Source: GCA-2708415 sp964351905 (GTDB taxonomy: Bacteria > Pseudomonadota > Alphaproteobacteria > Micavibrionales > Micavibrionaceae). From it: a DNA stretch of 60,189 bases. Positions 8,255-16,936 of this stretch are shown in pieces. The translations under genes and the position numbers were made by a program. The first letter of the stretch is position 1. Every line of letters begins with the position of its first letter. The notes below the pieces were generated by a model. That model had not been told where the DNA came from. It saw only the letters and a program-made list of their open reading frames with translations, and made no database searches. Location: the NCBI GenBank assembly GCA_964351905.1, contig CAYGPG010000008.1:1-60189 (forward strand), in the 5' to 3' direction.

Positions 8255-8872
8255 TTAAGATTGGGTTAGCAACGTATCAAAGAAGCGATAGGAAGAAGGT
8301 GAGCCCCAATTGGCGTCCCCTTCAAAGATATGAGTGATGTTCCCTGTAGGATCAAGAAGATAAGTCGTTGGAATACCACGCATTTTTATATTTCTTTGGA
8401 TATTACTCTTTTTATCAAAATAAGCCGCAAATTGCCCTATATTTCGATAATCCAGAAAAGTTTTTATCTCCTCATGATCCCGCATCGTATCAATTGAAAT
8501 AGCAATAACCTTAAGTCCTTTATTTTCGTACTTTTTTTGAAGTCTATTCAATGATGGTAGCTCCACCACGCAGGGGCTACACCACGTCGCCCAAAAATTA
8601 ACCAACGTATATTGTCCGTTTAAATCTGCCCAATCTTTTGAATTACCCATAGGGTCTATAAAAGGCGAAGATGGCGGTTGCTGTGCACGGTTTTTCTTAA
8701 TAACACGGCTAAATTGTCTGGCAAATTCTGCGGGGACGTCTGTTTGACTTTCGATGATTTCACCACGATTTTTATACTCGTTAAAATAAGACACACCCAA
8801 AAAGATAATAAAGCCCATTCCAAGGAGGCTTAAAACATTCATCGTTTTTTGTTGTTGTTTTTGATCCGCCAT
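8255..8872 (-). CDS. TlpA-like membrane-anchored thiol-disulfide oxidoreductase
   Basis: This 205-residue protein has an N-terminal membrane anchor at about residues 12-30. A thioredoxin-fold domain follows with the active site WATWCSPC (Cys98 and Cys101) and the cis-proline loop GIPTTYLLD. This is the TlpA/ResE-type layout of periplasmic reductases used in cytochrome c maturation or in redox homeostasis. It is divergent from a small lipoprotein gene, in the place where alphaproteobacteria often have tlpA beside the argH-lysA region; no argH is present here. The exact substrate is unknown. Confidence 0.9.
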   Translation of the reverse strand: MADQKQQQKTMNVLSLLGMGFIIFLGVSYFNEYKNRGEIIESQTDVPAEFARQFSRVIKKNRAQQPPSSPFIDPMGNSKDWADLNGQYTLVNFWATWCSPCVVELPSLNRLQKKYENKGLKVIAISIDTMRDHEEIKTFLDYRNIGQFAAYFDKKSNIQRNIKMRGIPTTYLLDPTGNITHIFEGDANWGSPSSYRFFDTLLTQS

Positions 8873-8920
8873 CGTTAAGAAATCCTTGCCTTTAGGCCGT
8901 AGTCATGGTTTTTGTTATAC

Positions 8921-9064
8921 ATGAAAAATAATTTGAAATTGCTCATATTACTCAGTGTTCTAATTCTGCCTGTGGCAGCTTGCGGGATCAAGCCTAATTC
9001 TGTCGATGCCCCTGCCGGCAGTGAAGAACCTGATAATTTCCCACGCACATACCCTTCTTATTAG
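8921..9064 (+). CDS. Small lipoprotein, LptM-like
   Basis: This 47-residue ORF reads MKNNLKLLILLSVLILPVAA before a cysteine at position 21, then CGIKPNSVDAP. VAAC is a good lipobox, so the mature protein would be a lipid-anchored peptide of about 27 residues. In many proteobacteria a tiny lipoprotein of this design (LptM/YifL type, CG.KGP) lies directly upstream of lysA, and here it lies 14 bases upstream of a PLP decarboxylase. LptM assists maturation of the LPS translocon LptD; that role here is only inferred from size and place. The assignment depends on the lipobox and the context. Confidence 0.75.
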   Translation: MKNNLKLLILLSVLILPVAACGIKPNSVDAPAGSEEPDNFPRTYPSY

Positions 9065-9078
9065 AATAAGTTTACATC

Positions 9079-10284
9079 ATGGACCTGTCTTTAGAAATTG
9101 AAAATAAAATTAGCGATCTTGCGCGCGGTGACCAAGCAGGTAAAAGCTTTTACCTTTATGATACGCGTCCAATGAAGGCAAAGATTGAGCGCCTCAAGGC
9201 ACTCATGCCCGATAAGGTTGATATTTATTACGCGATGAAGGCCAACCCACATGAAGCGTTTCTATCCTGCGCCAAGGATGCCGATGCTAAAGGTATAGAA
9301 ATTGCCAGTATGGGCGAAGGTGAAAAAGCCATTGCCGCAGGATGGACATATGATGACCTTCTTTTTACGGGTCCCGGCAAATCAGAAGAAGAATTGATTT
9401 GGAGCGTTGAAAACGGTCTTCACAAAATTCATATTGAATCCCTCACCGAAGCGCACCGTTTAAATAAAATTTGTGAAGAACGCGGCGTAATACAAGATAT
9501 CCTTGTTCGTGTGAATCCCAATTTTGATATTCATGAATCAAGCACTAAATTTTCAGGTGATAGCTCAAAAATGGGAATTGATGAGAATATATTTCCTGAA
9601 ATGTTAGATAAAATCTTAGATTTGTCGCGTTTAAATTTTCAAGGATTACATGTTTATGCTGCCTCTGGTGTTTTACAAGTTGAAAGTCTTTTAGAGAACT
9701 GCCGTAGAGTTTTTAATTTAGCACGTGAAATTGAAGCCCGCAAAAAAGGTTTAAAGTGCAACATCATTGATTTTGGTGGTGGCTTTGGGATTGATTATCT
9801 AGAAACTGGTGCAGAGTTTTCAGTAGAAACATATGCCTGTGAACTTGGTAAAATGATTGAAAATTATGGTTTTGAGGATCGTAAATTTGTCTTAGAGCTA
9901 GGACGTTACCTTACCGCCGATAGTGGTTGGTATGTCACAGAAATTATAGACATTAAAACCAGTCTGGGTAAAAAACAGGTTATATGCCAAGGTGGCGCGC
10001 ATCAATTTAGACGCCCTGTAGCAAAGGGCAGTAATCATCCTTTATGCATTGTCCAAATGGGCAAGGAAAAAATTTTCGATGTCCAAGAATCTGTTAAAGA
10101 TGAAATGGTGTTTATTGGTGGGCCGCTCTGTAATACGGCCGATAAATTAGCACCAAAAGATATCCATATTGAACAAGCAGAAATTGGCGATTTGGCGGTC
10201 TTATGTTTGGCTGGTGCCTATGGCTACAGCATGTCTCATTTGGACTTCTTGTCCCACGCCCACCCAGATGAAATAGTGATTTAG
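9079..10284 (+). CDS. Fold-type III PLP-dependent decarboxylase, MccE/BtrK-like, in the lysA position
   Basis: This 401-residue protein belongs to the diaminopimelate/ornithine/arginine decarboxylase superfamily. The PLP lysine is in YYAMKANP (about residue 54), the glycine-rich phosphate loop is FGGGFGIDY, and the second-subunit segment is GPLCNTAD. Three motifs differ from LysA as I know it: HVYAASG instead of HFHIGS, ELGRY instead of EPGR, and CNTAD instead of CESGD. These forms resemble the MccE/BtrK and exosortase-associated branch, which acts on other amino acids or on carrier-bound substrates. The gene sits in the conserved place of lysA, so it could be a very divergent LysA or a replacement. 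The substrate is not assigned. Confidence 0.75.
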   Translation: MDLSLEIENKISDLARGDQAGKSFYLYDTRPMKAKIERLKALMPDKVDIYYAMKANPHEAFLSCAKDADAKGIEIASMGEGEKAIAAGWTYDDLLFTGPGKSEEELIWSVENGLHKIHIESLTEAHRLNKICEERGVIQDILVRVNPNFDIHESSTKFSGDSSKMGIDENIFPEMLDKILDLSRLNFQGLHVYAASGVLQVESLLENCRRVFNLAREIEARKKGLKCNIIDFGGGFGIDYLETGAEFSVETYACELGKMIENYGFEDRKFVLELGRYLTADSGWYVTEIIDIKTSLGKKQVICQGGAHQFRRPVAKGSNHPLCIVQMGKEKIFDVQESVKDEMVFIGGPLCNTADKLAPKDIHIEQAEIGDLAVLCLAGAYGYSMSHLDFLSHAHPDEIVI

Positions 10285-11144
10285 GTTCCTTCTATTTCAG
10301 GAGCAAAACTAAGGTTAATCGCCCCTATTCCACTTGGCACGCCTTCATATTCAGACGTAAAAGTGAAAGAAGCACCCGCTTCGACTTGATCAACAGGCGC
10401 ATCAATGAGCCATTTCGTTTCAACAGCTCCCTCTTCATTACGAAGTAGCGCTATCATTTTGGGCACATCAATTGTATTTTCTGTCAAATTAATCACACGC
10501 CCCTTAACAACCAAGACTTCCGTTCCGCCTTCTTGAGGAAGTGCTTCGGCGCTCAATGTCTCCATTATAAGCTCTTCTCCCTTAAATGAAACGCCTACTC
10601 CCGCTAGCTCATAGATAGCGATTGAAGATGGCCATGCTTTGATGATGTCATTTTTGAAAATCAAACCTGATATTAAAATCAAAAGAAATATAAACAACGA
10701 AGCACCAAAGCCAGCCATCTTTGCCATTATTGGGACAGGTTGAGGCCGTTCTTTTATAAATGTAGGTTTTTCGTTAGGCGTTTCTTCAAAAGGGATATCT
10801 GGTTTGATACCTTGTGGAATATCTTGGCTTTCTTCCTCGCCTTCAGATTCTTCTTCTTGGTTTTCTTGGTCTCTCTCTAACTCTTGAGCGTCATCATCAC
10901 GCATGAGCTCAGAGGCAATATCTTTAAGGCGTTCTTCAACGTCGATATCTTCTTCAAGGGGAGCGTCGTCATAATCAGCATTATCTTCTGGCAACACCTC
11001 ATCTTGAAATTCTTCTAGGCTTTCATCAGGCTCTTGAAACCATTCATGCGCGCATTTTGCACAGCGCACATCTCGTCCCTCTGCACCAATAGCGGCGGCA
11101 GACATCATGTAGCGTGTATAACAATTGGGACACGATAAAATCAT
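10281..11144 (-). CDS. Zinc-ribbon (MJ0042-type) single-pass membrane protein with DUF3426-like tail
   Basis: The N-terminus carries two CXXC pairs (SCPNCYTRY and RCAKCAHEW), the MJ0042 zinc ribbon. A strongly acidic linker of about 90 residues follows (runs of Glu and Asp), then a membrane segment near the middle (FGASLFIFLLILISGLIF) and a C-terminal beta-rich domain like DUF3426 (EVLVVKGRVINLTENTIDVP). I chose the ATG at 11144, which starts directly at MILSCPNC; an upstream ATG at 11189 would add fifteen residues before the ribbon. Such genes commonly lie next to ftsE in alphaproteobacteria. It overlaps the preceding decarboxylase by four bases, tail to tail. Function unknown. Confidence 0.85.
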   Translation of the reverse strand: MILSCPNCYTRYMMSAAAIGAEGRDVRCAKCAHEWFQEPDESLEEFQDEVLPEDNADYDDAPLEEDIDVEERLKDIASELMRDDDAQELERDQENQEEESEGEEESQDIPQGIKPDIPFEETPNEKPTFIKERPQPVPIMAKMAGFGASLFIFLLILISGLIFKNDIIKAWPSSIAIYELAGVGVSFKGEELIMETLSAEALPQEGGTEVLVVKGRVINLTENTIDVPKMIALLRNEEGAVETKWLIDAPVDQVEAGASFTFTSEYEGVPSGIGAINLSFAPEIEGT

Positions 11145-11243
11145 TGGTTGTGGTTGATTTCCTGTTATCTCTTTATGCGTGAATATCATTCATATATAAG
11201 ATTTATATGGTTTGTACGCAACCAATTGCAAAGGAGTAACCAC

Positions 11244-11957
11244 ATGAAATTTATAGTATTTATGATTCTGGCCCTTATCGCCGCCCCTTTCACGGCAAAG
11301 GCCGCCTGTGAAAACGCAAATAAGTCCTGTATTATGGAAGAAATTAAAGCCAATGCGGTCTTAATTGAGAATAAAAGCTGGCGCGACACAACCTACCGCG
11401 AATTGGCAAAATCTTATACTTATGAAGGCCAAGAAGCCAAAGCCATCGCCCTGATTGACATGATTAAAACGCCTGATACGCAAGCTATGACCATTCGCGG
11501 CATTGGTTTTGCCGCCGCAGATGGTAAATGGAGCGATAAGGCGCGATATGATGCATTATTCACCGCCCTTGCAGAAAAAGCAAAATCCATAACGCATGAA
11601 CCCTCCCAAGCGATTGCTTATACCTACATCGCCATGGCGCAGGCCTTTGCAGGTGATGATGAAGGTGCCTTTAACACGGCCAAGAGCATGGAAAACGAAG
11701 CTTTACGCAATAAAGCCTTTGGGGAAACTGCTGAAATTCAGGCCGAGCGAGGCGATTATAACGAGGCCATGAAATCTATTGAACAAATTGGATCTCTTGC
11801 CTTTAAAAACAAGGCCTATGGCATTATCGCGCACATATTCACCAAAGATGGTAAGTTAAACGAAGCCTATAAAGCGGCATCAAAAATTGATAATCCTTAT
11901 GCCAAGGCGCAGGCCTATCAAGAAATTGTCAATCACGGCAATCCAGAAGAAGATTAA
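11244..11957 (+). CDS. Secreted alpha-helical repeat protein
   Basis: The start at 11244 is set by an AAGGAG ribosome binding site at about 11231 and by the signal peptide that follows (MKFIVFMILALIAAPFTAKA, then ACENAN). The mature protein of about 215 residues is made of helical units resembling TPR/Sel1-like or HEAT repeats (YRELAKSYTYEGQEAKAIAL; IAYTYIAMAQAFAGDDEGA; AFGETAEIQAERGDYNEAM; AYGIIAHIFTKDGKLNEAY). It is probably a periplasmic protein-interaction module. It lies 11 bases upstream of ftsE and may share its transcript, which would hint at a link to division or envelope remodelling. Confidence 0.8.
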   Translation: MKFIVFMILALIAAPFTAKAACENANKSCIMEEIKANAVLIENKSWRDTTYRELAKSYTYEGQEAKAIALIDMIKTPDTQAMTIRGIGFAAADGKWSDKARYDALFTALAEKAKSITHEPSQAIAYTYIAMAQAFAGDDEGAFNTAKSMENEALRNKAFGETAEIQAERGDYNEAMKSIEQIGSLAFKNKAYGIIAHIFTKDGKLNEAYKAASKIDNPYAKAQAYQEIVNHGNPEED

Positions 11958-11968
11958 AATAATTTAAT

Positions 11969-12670
11969 ATGATTAAATTTGAACATGTGGGTTTGCGATA
12001 CGGCGTTGGGCCAGAGGTATTGAGTGACGTCAATTTCACGCTTGAACCTGGCACGTTTCACTTTTTATCGGGGCCAAGCGGCGCGGGTAAAACATCACTC
12101 ATGTCGCTCCTCTATTTAGGGCGTTACCCCACGCGCGGCCTCATGAGCATGTTCGGCAAAAATATTGGTCAAATGACGCGCGAAGAAATGAAATTGGTAC
12201 GCCAACAAATTGGTGTTGTCTTCCAAGATTTTAGACTTCTTAATCATATGTCCGCATTTGATAACATCGCCCTGCCCCTTCGTATTTCGGGGCAAAAAGA
12301 ACGCGAGATTAAAGAAAATGTTGAGGAACTCATGGAATGGGTTGGGCTGGGTGATCATCGCCATAAACTCCCCAATACGCTCTCTGGTGGACAGCAGCAA
12401 CGTATCGCCATTGCGCGCGCCGTTATCACACGTCCGCGCCTTTTGCTCGCCGATGAGCCAACAGGAAATTTGGATGATGAAATTGGCTATCGTTTGATGA
12501 ACCTCTTTGATCAACTAAACCGTATGGGCACGACGATTATCATTGCCTCCCACAACACAATGTTAATGGAAAAATTCTCACATCATAGCCGCCTTCTTTT
12601 GGATCAAGGGCGCGTACGTCTGATTGAGCCTAAAAAATCCATCAAAGATCGATTAGGGGGGATATTTTAA
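11969..12670 (+). CDS. ftsE: Cell division ATP-binding protein FtsE
   Basis: This 233-residue ABC ATPase has Walker A GPSGAGKT (about residues 35-42), Q-loop FQDFRLL, signature LSGGQQQR (about 137-144), Walker B LLLADEPTG and the switch histidine in IASHN. With FtsX it controls periplasmic peptidoglycan hydrolases at the division site. The ftsX ATG overlaps the TAA stop by one base (TAATG), so the two are translationally coupled. The length is typical for FtsE. Confidence 0.96.
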   Translation: MIKFEHVGLRYGVGPEVLSDVNFTLEPGTFHFLSGPSGAGKTSLMSLLYLGRYPTRGLMSMFGKNIGQMTREEMKLVRQQIGVVFQDFRLLNHMSAFDNIALPLRISGQKEREIKENVEELMEWVGLGDHRHKLPNTLSGGQQQRIAIARAVITRPRLLLADEPTGNLDDEIGYRLMNLFDQLNRMGTTIIIASHNTMLMEKFSHHSRLLLDQGRVRLIEPKKSIKDRLGGIF

Positions 12671-13611
12671 TGTTTAAAATGAATAAATATGGCCGCTCCC
12701 TTGGTATTGCAAAAAAAACGCGACGTTATGATTTGCCTTTAAATAAAGGCTCTGGCGGGACTTACCTGATGGTGCTTATCGCGCTTATGTGCTTTTTGGC
12801 TGTGCTTGCGCTGTCGGCTTCTTTTGCGCTTTCTGAAATGACAGAGCGTTGGACATCAGGATTAGAAAACAAAGCGAGCATTGAAATTCCTGCCGAAGAT
12901 GACAGTGGTAATTTATTGGATAAAAAAACGTTGGATGGTTTATCCAATAAAATTTCTGATTTTTTACAAAGTCATCCTGCCGTGCAAAATATTGAGATTA
13001 TGAGCGAGGATGATATCTCAAAACTCGTCGCGCCATGGCTTGGCGAAGATATGGAATTGGGCAATATTCCCCTGCCCTCCATTCTTACCGTAGAATTTAA
13101 AGATAATGTTTCTTTTGATATGAATAACCTTCGCACTAATATTGAAGATATCACACCGCAAGCACGTCTTGATCTGCATGAAGGCTGGCTCGCCAATGTT
13201 TTAAAGTTTACAGGGGCGCTGAATTTTGCGTCTTTATTGGTGAGTTTGGTCATTGGTGTGACAACCGTCGTTGCCGTTGGTGGCGCGATACAATCACGCA
13301 TGGCAACCTATAAAGAGGAATTGGAGTTGCTTCATCTTATGGGCGCGAGTGATCGTTATATCTCTAATCAACTGCAACGCTATGTGATTATTCTGTCCTT
13401 AAAAGGGGCCGCCATTGGGGTTGTGATCAGCCTTATTGCCTTGGCGATCATTGGGTGGTCGATGGGGCGTTTGGATATTAATTTGATCCCAGATTTTAGC
13501 CTAAGTAAGACGCAAATCCTTCTTTTGTTTATGCTCATTCCCTTCACCGCACTCATTAGTATGCTGACTGCGCGTCAAACGGTCTTGCATACGCTCAGGC
13601 AAATGCCTTAA
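12670..13611 (+). CDS. ftsX: Cell division protein FtsX
   Basis: This 313-residue permease-like protein has four predicted membrane segments, at about residues 33-53, 180-203, 234-256 and 276-297. A periplasmic loop of about 120 residues lies between the first two (ASIEIPAED to GWLANVLKF), which is the FtsX topology. That loop in other bacteria activates an EnvC/RipC-type amidase activator. The basic cytosolic N-terminus (KKTRRYDLPLNK) is usual for alphaproteobacterial FtsX. It partners with FtsE encoded just upstream. Confidence 0.94.
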   Translation: MFKMNKYGRSLGIAKKTRRYDLPLNKGSGGTYLMVLIALMCFLAVLALSASFALSEMTERWTSGLENKASIEIPAEDDSGNLLDKKTLDGLSNKISDFLQSHPAVQNIEIMSEDDISKLVAPWLGEDMELGNIPLPSILTVEFKDNVSFDMNNLRTNIEDITPQARLDLHEGWLANVLKFTGALNFASLLVSLVIGVTTVVAVGGAIQSRMATYKEELELLHLMGASDRYISNQLQRYVIILSLKGAAIGVVISLIALAIIGWSMGRLDINLIPDFSLSKTQILLLFMLIPFTALISMLTARQTVLHTLRQMP

Positions 13612-13623
13612 AATGATGTCATC

Positions 13624-14208
13624 ATGAAATTAATTTTAAGAGGCATCATAACGCTCGCCATGACAATCATTACCATCCTCATTATATGGGGGTTGGGGTA
13701 TGTGTGGTTTGCAAGTGCCATTGCGTTTGGCAGCCAGAATGAACGAGCGCAACAATCCGAAGCGATTGTTGTTTTAACAGGTGGAAATGGGCGTTTAAAC
13801 GCAGGGCTTGATTTACTTCATCAAAACGTGGCGCCCACACTTTTTATTTCTGGCGTTCATAAAGATACGACCAAAGAAGATATTTATAATAGTTGGAAGA
13901 ATAAAAAAGCGGCGCACCCCTGTTGTCTTGTTTTAGGATACAAGGCCACCGATACAACGGGTAATGTTGCCGAAGTGTTAGAATGGGTTAATGATGAGGA
14001 TATCGAGGATTTTATACTCGTAACCTCGCGCTATCACATGCCTCGGGCGTATATGCAGATATCAAATGCGCTACCGAATGTGCAAATATATAAGCACGTC
14101 ACAGACTCTAGTGACTTTCAAGCATGGAAAGGGCGTTTTTGGAGCCTTACTTTTAGTGAATATAACAAAATGCTCATTGAATGGTTGCGCTTAACACAAA
14201 ATAAATAA
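13624..14208 (+). CDS. YdcF/SanA-like DUF218 membrane protein
   Basis: This 194-residue protein has one N-terminal membrane segment (about residues 5-30) and a DUF218 domain: SEAIVVLTGGNGRLNAGLDLL, LFISGVHKDTT, TGNVAEVLEWVND and LVTSRYHMPRA. Members such as ElyC and SanA act in envelope or peptidoglycan-precursor homeostasis. The position after ftsEX and before plsC is conserved in alphaproteobacteria. The spacing of 12 and 10 bases to its neighbours indicates a single operon running from ftsE to the DUF2125 gene. Confidence 0.9.
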   Translation: MKLILRGIITLAMTIITILIIWGLGYVWFASAIAFGSQNERAQQSEAIVVLTGGNGRLNAGLDLLHQNVAPTLFISGVHKDTTKEDIYNSWKNKKAAHPCCLVLGYKATDTTGNVAEVLEWVNDEDIEDFILVTSRYHMPRAYMQISNALPNVQIYKHVTDSSDFQAWKGRFWSLTFSEYNKMLIEWLRLTQNK

Positions 14209-14218
14209 CGGCTATTTA

Positions 14219-15013
14219 ATGATTTTCATACGCTCCATTTTATTCAATATCGCTTTTTACGGATTTACAGCCATTGCTTGTATTCTCTTGGTGCCGACTT
14301 TATTATTGCCGCGCTCTGCCATTGTAAAAGTCACGCGGCTTTATTTGAATATTGTCGCGTGGATTGAAAAATATATTCTCGGTCTGACTTATGAGATACG
14401 TGGCGCACAGTTCAAGCCAGATCACGGCACTTACATTGTGGCGGCAAAGCATCAATCGGCTTATGAAACGCTTAAACTTTTCCACCTGTTCGGCGACCCG
14501 ACAATTGTTTTAAAAAGAGAGCTTTTAGCTATTCCCATTTTTGGAACATTTTTAAAAAAGCTCGATGTCATCCCGATTGATCGACGCAACAAAGAAGAAT
14601 CCATTGCCGCCATTATTGCGGGGGCAAAGCGGATGGAAAAACAAAACCGTCCTATCGTTATTTTCCCGCAAGGCACCAGAACCGCCGTGAATGCAACCGT
14701 AAAGGACAAACCATATAAAGGCGGTATTGTTAAAATGTACAGCAACGCGGATATCAAAATTGTGCCTTTGGCGTTGAACACGGGTCTGTTTTGGGCACGG
14801 AATAGTTTTATTAAAAAACCCGGCAAAGTTGTGTTTGAATTCCTTTCTCCTATTGAACCCGGCTTGCCTGACAAAAAAGTAATGAAGGCATTGGAGGATC
14901 GCCTAGAAGAAAAATCAATCCTTTTGATGCACGAGGCAAAACAGGAATTTCTTCATCTAAAAAAAGAGCGTATCCCGCAATTATTAGAAGATAAAAGCAA
15001 TGAAAACGCTTAA
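14219..15013 (+). CDS. plsC: 1-acyl-sn-glycerol-3-phosphate acyltransferase
   Basis: This 264-residue protein is a PlsC-type lysophosphatidate acyltransferase that makes phosphatidic acid. The catalytic block is KHQSAYETL, in which the HX4D motif has Glu in place of Asp; this is a form I know from alphaproteobacterial PlsC. The substrate-binding block is FPQGTR. Two hydrophobic segments at about residues 5-30 and 40-55 anchor it to the inner membrane. It overlaps the next gene by 14 bases, consistent with the operon. Confidence 0.93.
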   Translation: MIFIRSILFNIAFYGFTAIACILLVPTLLLPRSAIVKVTRLYLNIVAWIEKYILGLTYEIRGAQFKPDHGTYIVAAKHQSAYETLKLFHLFGDPTIVLKRELLAIPIFGTFLKKLDVIPIDRRNKEESIAAIIAGAKRMEKQNRPIVIFPQGTRTAVNATVKDKPYKGGIVKMYSNADIKIVPLALNTGLFWARNSFIKKPGKVVFEFLSPIEPGLPDKKVMKALEDRLEEKSILLMHEAKQEFLHLKKERIPQLLEDKSNENA

Positions 15014-15761
15014 AATTATTCTTTCTATTTTTGTTTTACTTGGAGCCGCCTATAGCGGCGCATGGTATTTTATGGCACGTGAAATTAACACGTATGTTAA
15101 CCAATATTACAACATTAATGGTCCTGCCGAGGGGATATTATTTTATGGAGAGAAACCCGACTTAAGTGGATTCCCTTTTGCCCCAACGTTGACCTATAAA
15201 GATGGGCTTGAGAAAAATAATGTCCTTGTTTATTTTGATGAGTTGACGTTATCTGGTTTTCCTATTCCTCATGCGCCCATGACCATCAGGGCAAATGGCA
15301 ATATCAAAATGGTCAATCAGAATATTAAAACGGATATTGAAGCCAATGAAATTAATTTAACTTTTTTAACGCCGAAGTCTTTTCCACAAAATACGATAAA
15401 AGAAAGCATCGCCGCGTGGCAAAAAGACGTTGGTAAAATCGAAATTACAGATATGAACTTTGTAACCGACACCGTTAATATTAACGGCAAAGGCTTTGTT
15501 GGCTTAGATGAAAATTTACAACTGCATAGCGGATTAAAAACGAAAACCTATGGCTATGAAGACGCCATTCAATTTTTTGTTGATGCGGGAACGGTAAAGC
15601 CTTTTGTTGGCTCTTTAACAATCGCAGGATTGAATTCTTTGGCTCAAGCAGACGAAGCAACTGGACGTCAATTTGTAGAATTGGATATCGCCGTTGCCAA
15701 TCGTCGGATGTATTTTGGTCCCATCAAAATAGATGATTTACCGCCTATTACGTGGCGGTAA
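15000..15761 (+). CDS. DUF2125 domain protein
   Basis: This 253-residue protein starts inside plsC (14-base overlap). It has an N-terminal membrane anchor or uncleaved signal (LKIILSIFVLLGAAYSGAWYF). The rest is the beta-rich DUF2125 type: GFPFAPTLTYKDG, LTLSGFPIPHAPMTIRANG, VELDIAVANRRMYFGPIKIDDLPPI. The family is confined largely to alphaproteobacteria and resembles lipid-binding AsmA-like proteins in general appearance, but its role is not known. Its link to plsC suggests an envelope function. Confidence 0.85.
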   Translation: MKTLKIILSIFVLLGAAYSGAWYFMAREINTYVNQYYNINGPAEGILFYGEKPDLSGFPFAPTLTYKDGLEKNNVLVYFDELTLSGFPIPHAPMTIRANGNIKMVNQNIKTDIEANEINLTFLTPKSFPQNTIKESIAAWQKDVGKIEITDMNFVTDTVNINGKGFVGLDENLQLHSGLKTKTYGYEDAIQFFVDAGTVKPFVGSLTIAGLNSLAQADEATGRQFVELDIAVANRRMYFGPIKIDDLPPITWR

Positions 15762-15771
15762 AATATCATCT

Positions 15772-15868
15772 GTCATCACCTGAATTTCTGAAAGAAATTC
15801 TAAGGTGATCTAAATGTTAAGAGATAGATTCCCTTAGAATTTGATAAATCAAATTCAGGGAACGACAA
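15772..15868. repeat. Palindromic repeat between DUF2125 gene and tyrC
   Basis: The left half TGTCATCACCTGAATTTC and the right half AATTCAGGGAACGACA can pair. Internal short hairpins are GAATTTCTGAAAGAAATTC and AATTTGATAAATCAAATT. It lies between two convergent genes and may end transcription from both sides. Confidence 0.75.
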
Positions 15869-15875
15869 AATTAAA

Positions 15876-16796
15876 TTAAGCAACTTTATCTGCTGCATCC
15901 GCATCTTCTTCTGGGTACACGTAATCTGCTTGCCCTGCATCGATAATGGCGTTTCTTAGGGCGCGCGTTTCGGTAAAGTGTTGATAAAGATATTCCCCGT
16001 TGCCCTTACGGATTGCTTTTTGAAGTGCGGTCAAATCTTCTGTAAAACGTTGGAGCATTTCCAGCACAGCGTTTTTGTTGTTCAAAAACACATCGCGCCA
16101 CATGGTGGGGTCAGATGAAGCGATGCGGGTAAAATCACGAAAACCAGAGGCCGAAAATTTCACAACTTCTGATTTAATATCATCTTCTAAATCTGTTGCC
16201 GTGCCTACAATTGTGTAGGCAATTAAATGCGGCAAATGCGATGTAATACCCAAAACCAAATCATGATGTTCAGGGTCCATAATTTCAACATTGGAGCCAA
16301 AAGATTCCCAAAGTAAGGTTAGTTTCTCAATGGCTTTGAGTTCTGTGTGTGCCTGCGGCGTTAAAATACACCAACGGTTTATGAACAGCTCAGCAAAGCC
16401 ATGCTCTGGCCCTGAAAATTCTGTTCCTGCAATGGGATGAGCCGGCACAAGATGAACATGTGAGGGTAGCAAGGGTTGGAGTGCTTTTATCACAGAATTT
16501 TTGACCGAGCCCACGTCTGATACAATCGCGCCTTTTTGGAGAACACGACCAATTTGTTGACCAATTTTTTCCATGGCACCAACGGGTGTACAAAGAATAA
16601 CAAGGTCACTGCCCTCTACCCCCAACGCGGGGTCTGTGGTGGCATCATCTGCCAAGCCCATGGCGAGGACTTTGTTGCAGACCTCTTGATTTTGATCAAC
16701 GCAGACAATGGTTTCTGCTTGTTTTTTCTCAATAATGGCTCTGGCAACTGACGATCCGATAAGACCAAAACCAATAATAGTAATTTGTTTAAACAT
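15876..16796 (-). CDS. tyrC: Prephenate/arogenate dehydrogenase
   Basis: This 306-residue NAD(P)-dependent dehydrogenase makes 4-hydroxyphenylpyruvate or tyrosine precursors from prephenate or arogenate. The Rossmann motif is IIGFGLIGSSVARAI, the NAD-binding acid is in VCVDQN, and the active-site block is HLVPAHPIAGTEFSGP. The helical dimerisation domain follows (DLVLGITSHLPHLIAY, FRDFTRIASSDPTMW). No ACT or chorismate mutase domain is attached. It is followed upstream by hisC and chorismate mutase on the same strand, so the three form an aromatic amino-acid operon. Substrate preference cannot be read from the sequence. Confidence 0.94.
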   Translation of the reverse strand: MFKQITIIGFGLIGSSVARAIIEKKQAETIVCVDQNQEVCNKVLAMGLADDATTDPALGVEGSDLVILCTPVGAMEKIGQQIGRVLQKGAIVSDVGSVKNSVIKALQPLLPSHVHLVPAHPIAGTEFSGPEHGFAELFINRWCILTPQAHTELKAIEKLTLLWESFGSNVEIMDPEHHDLVLGITSHLPHLIAYTIVGTATDLEDDIKSEVVKFSASGFRDFTRIASSDPTMWRDVFLNNKNAVLEMLQRFTEDLTALQKAIRKGNGEYLYQHFTETRALRNAIIDAGQADYVYPEEDADAADKVA

Positions 16797-16936
16797 AAGG
16801 ATTTTCCCCTTTTTAAATACAGTAAGGATTATAAGTAAATAATGATGTGGTGTAAGTAATAAATATGTGTATCCCGCCTATTGGGGATAATAGGACGCTG
16901 TATAAAGGGTAAAACTGGTCAAAAACATATTCATAG

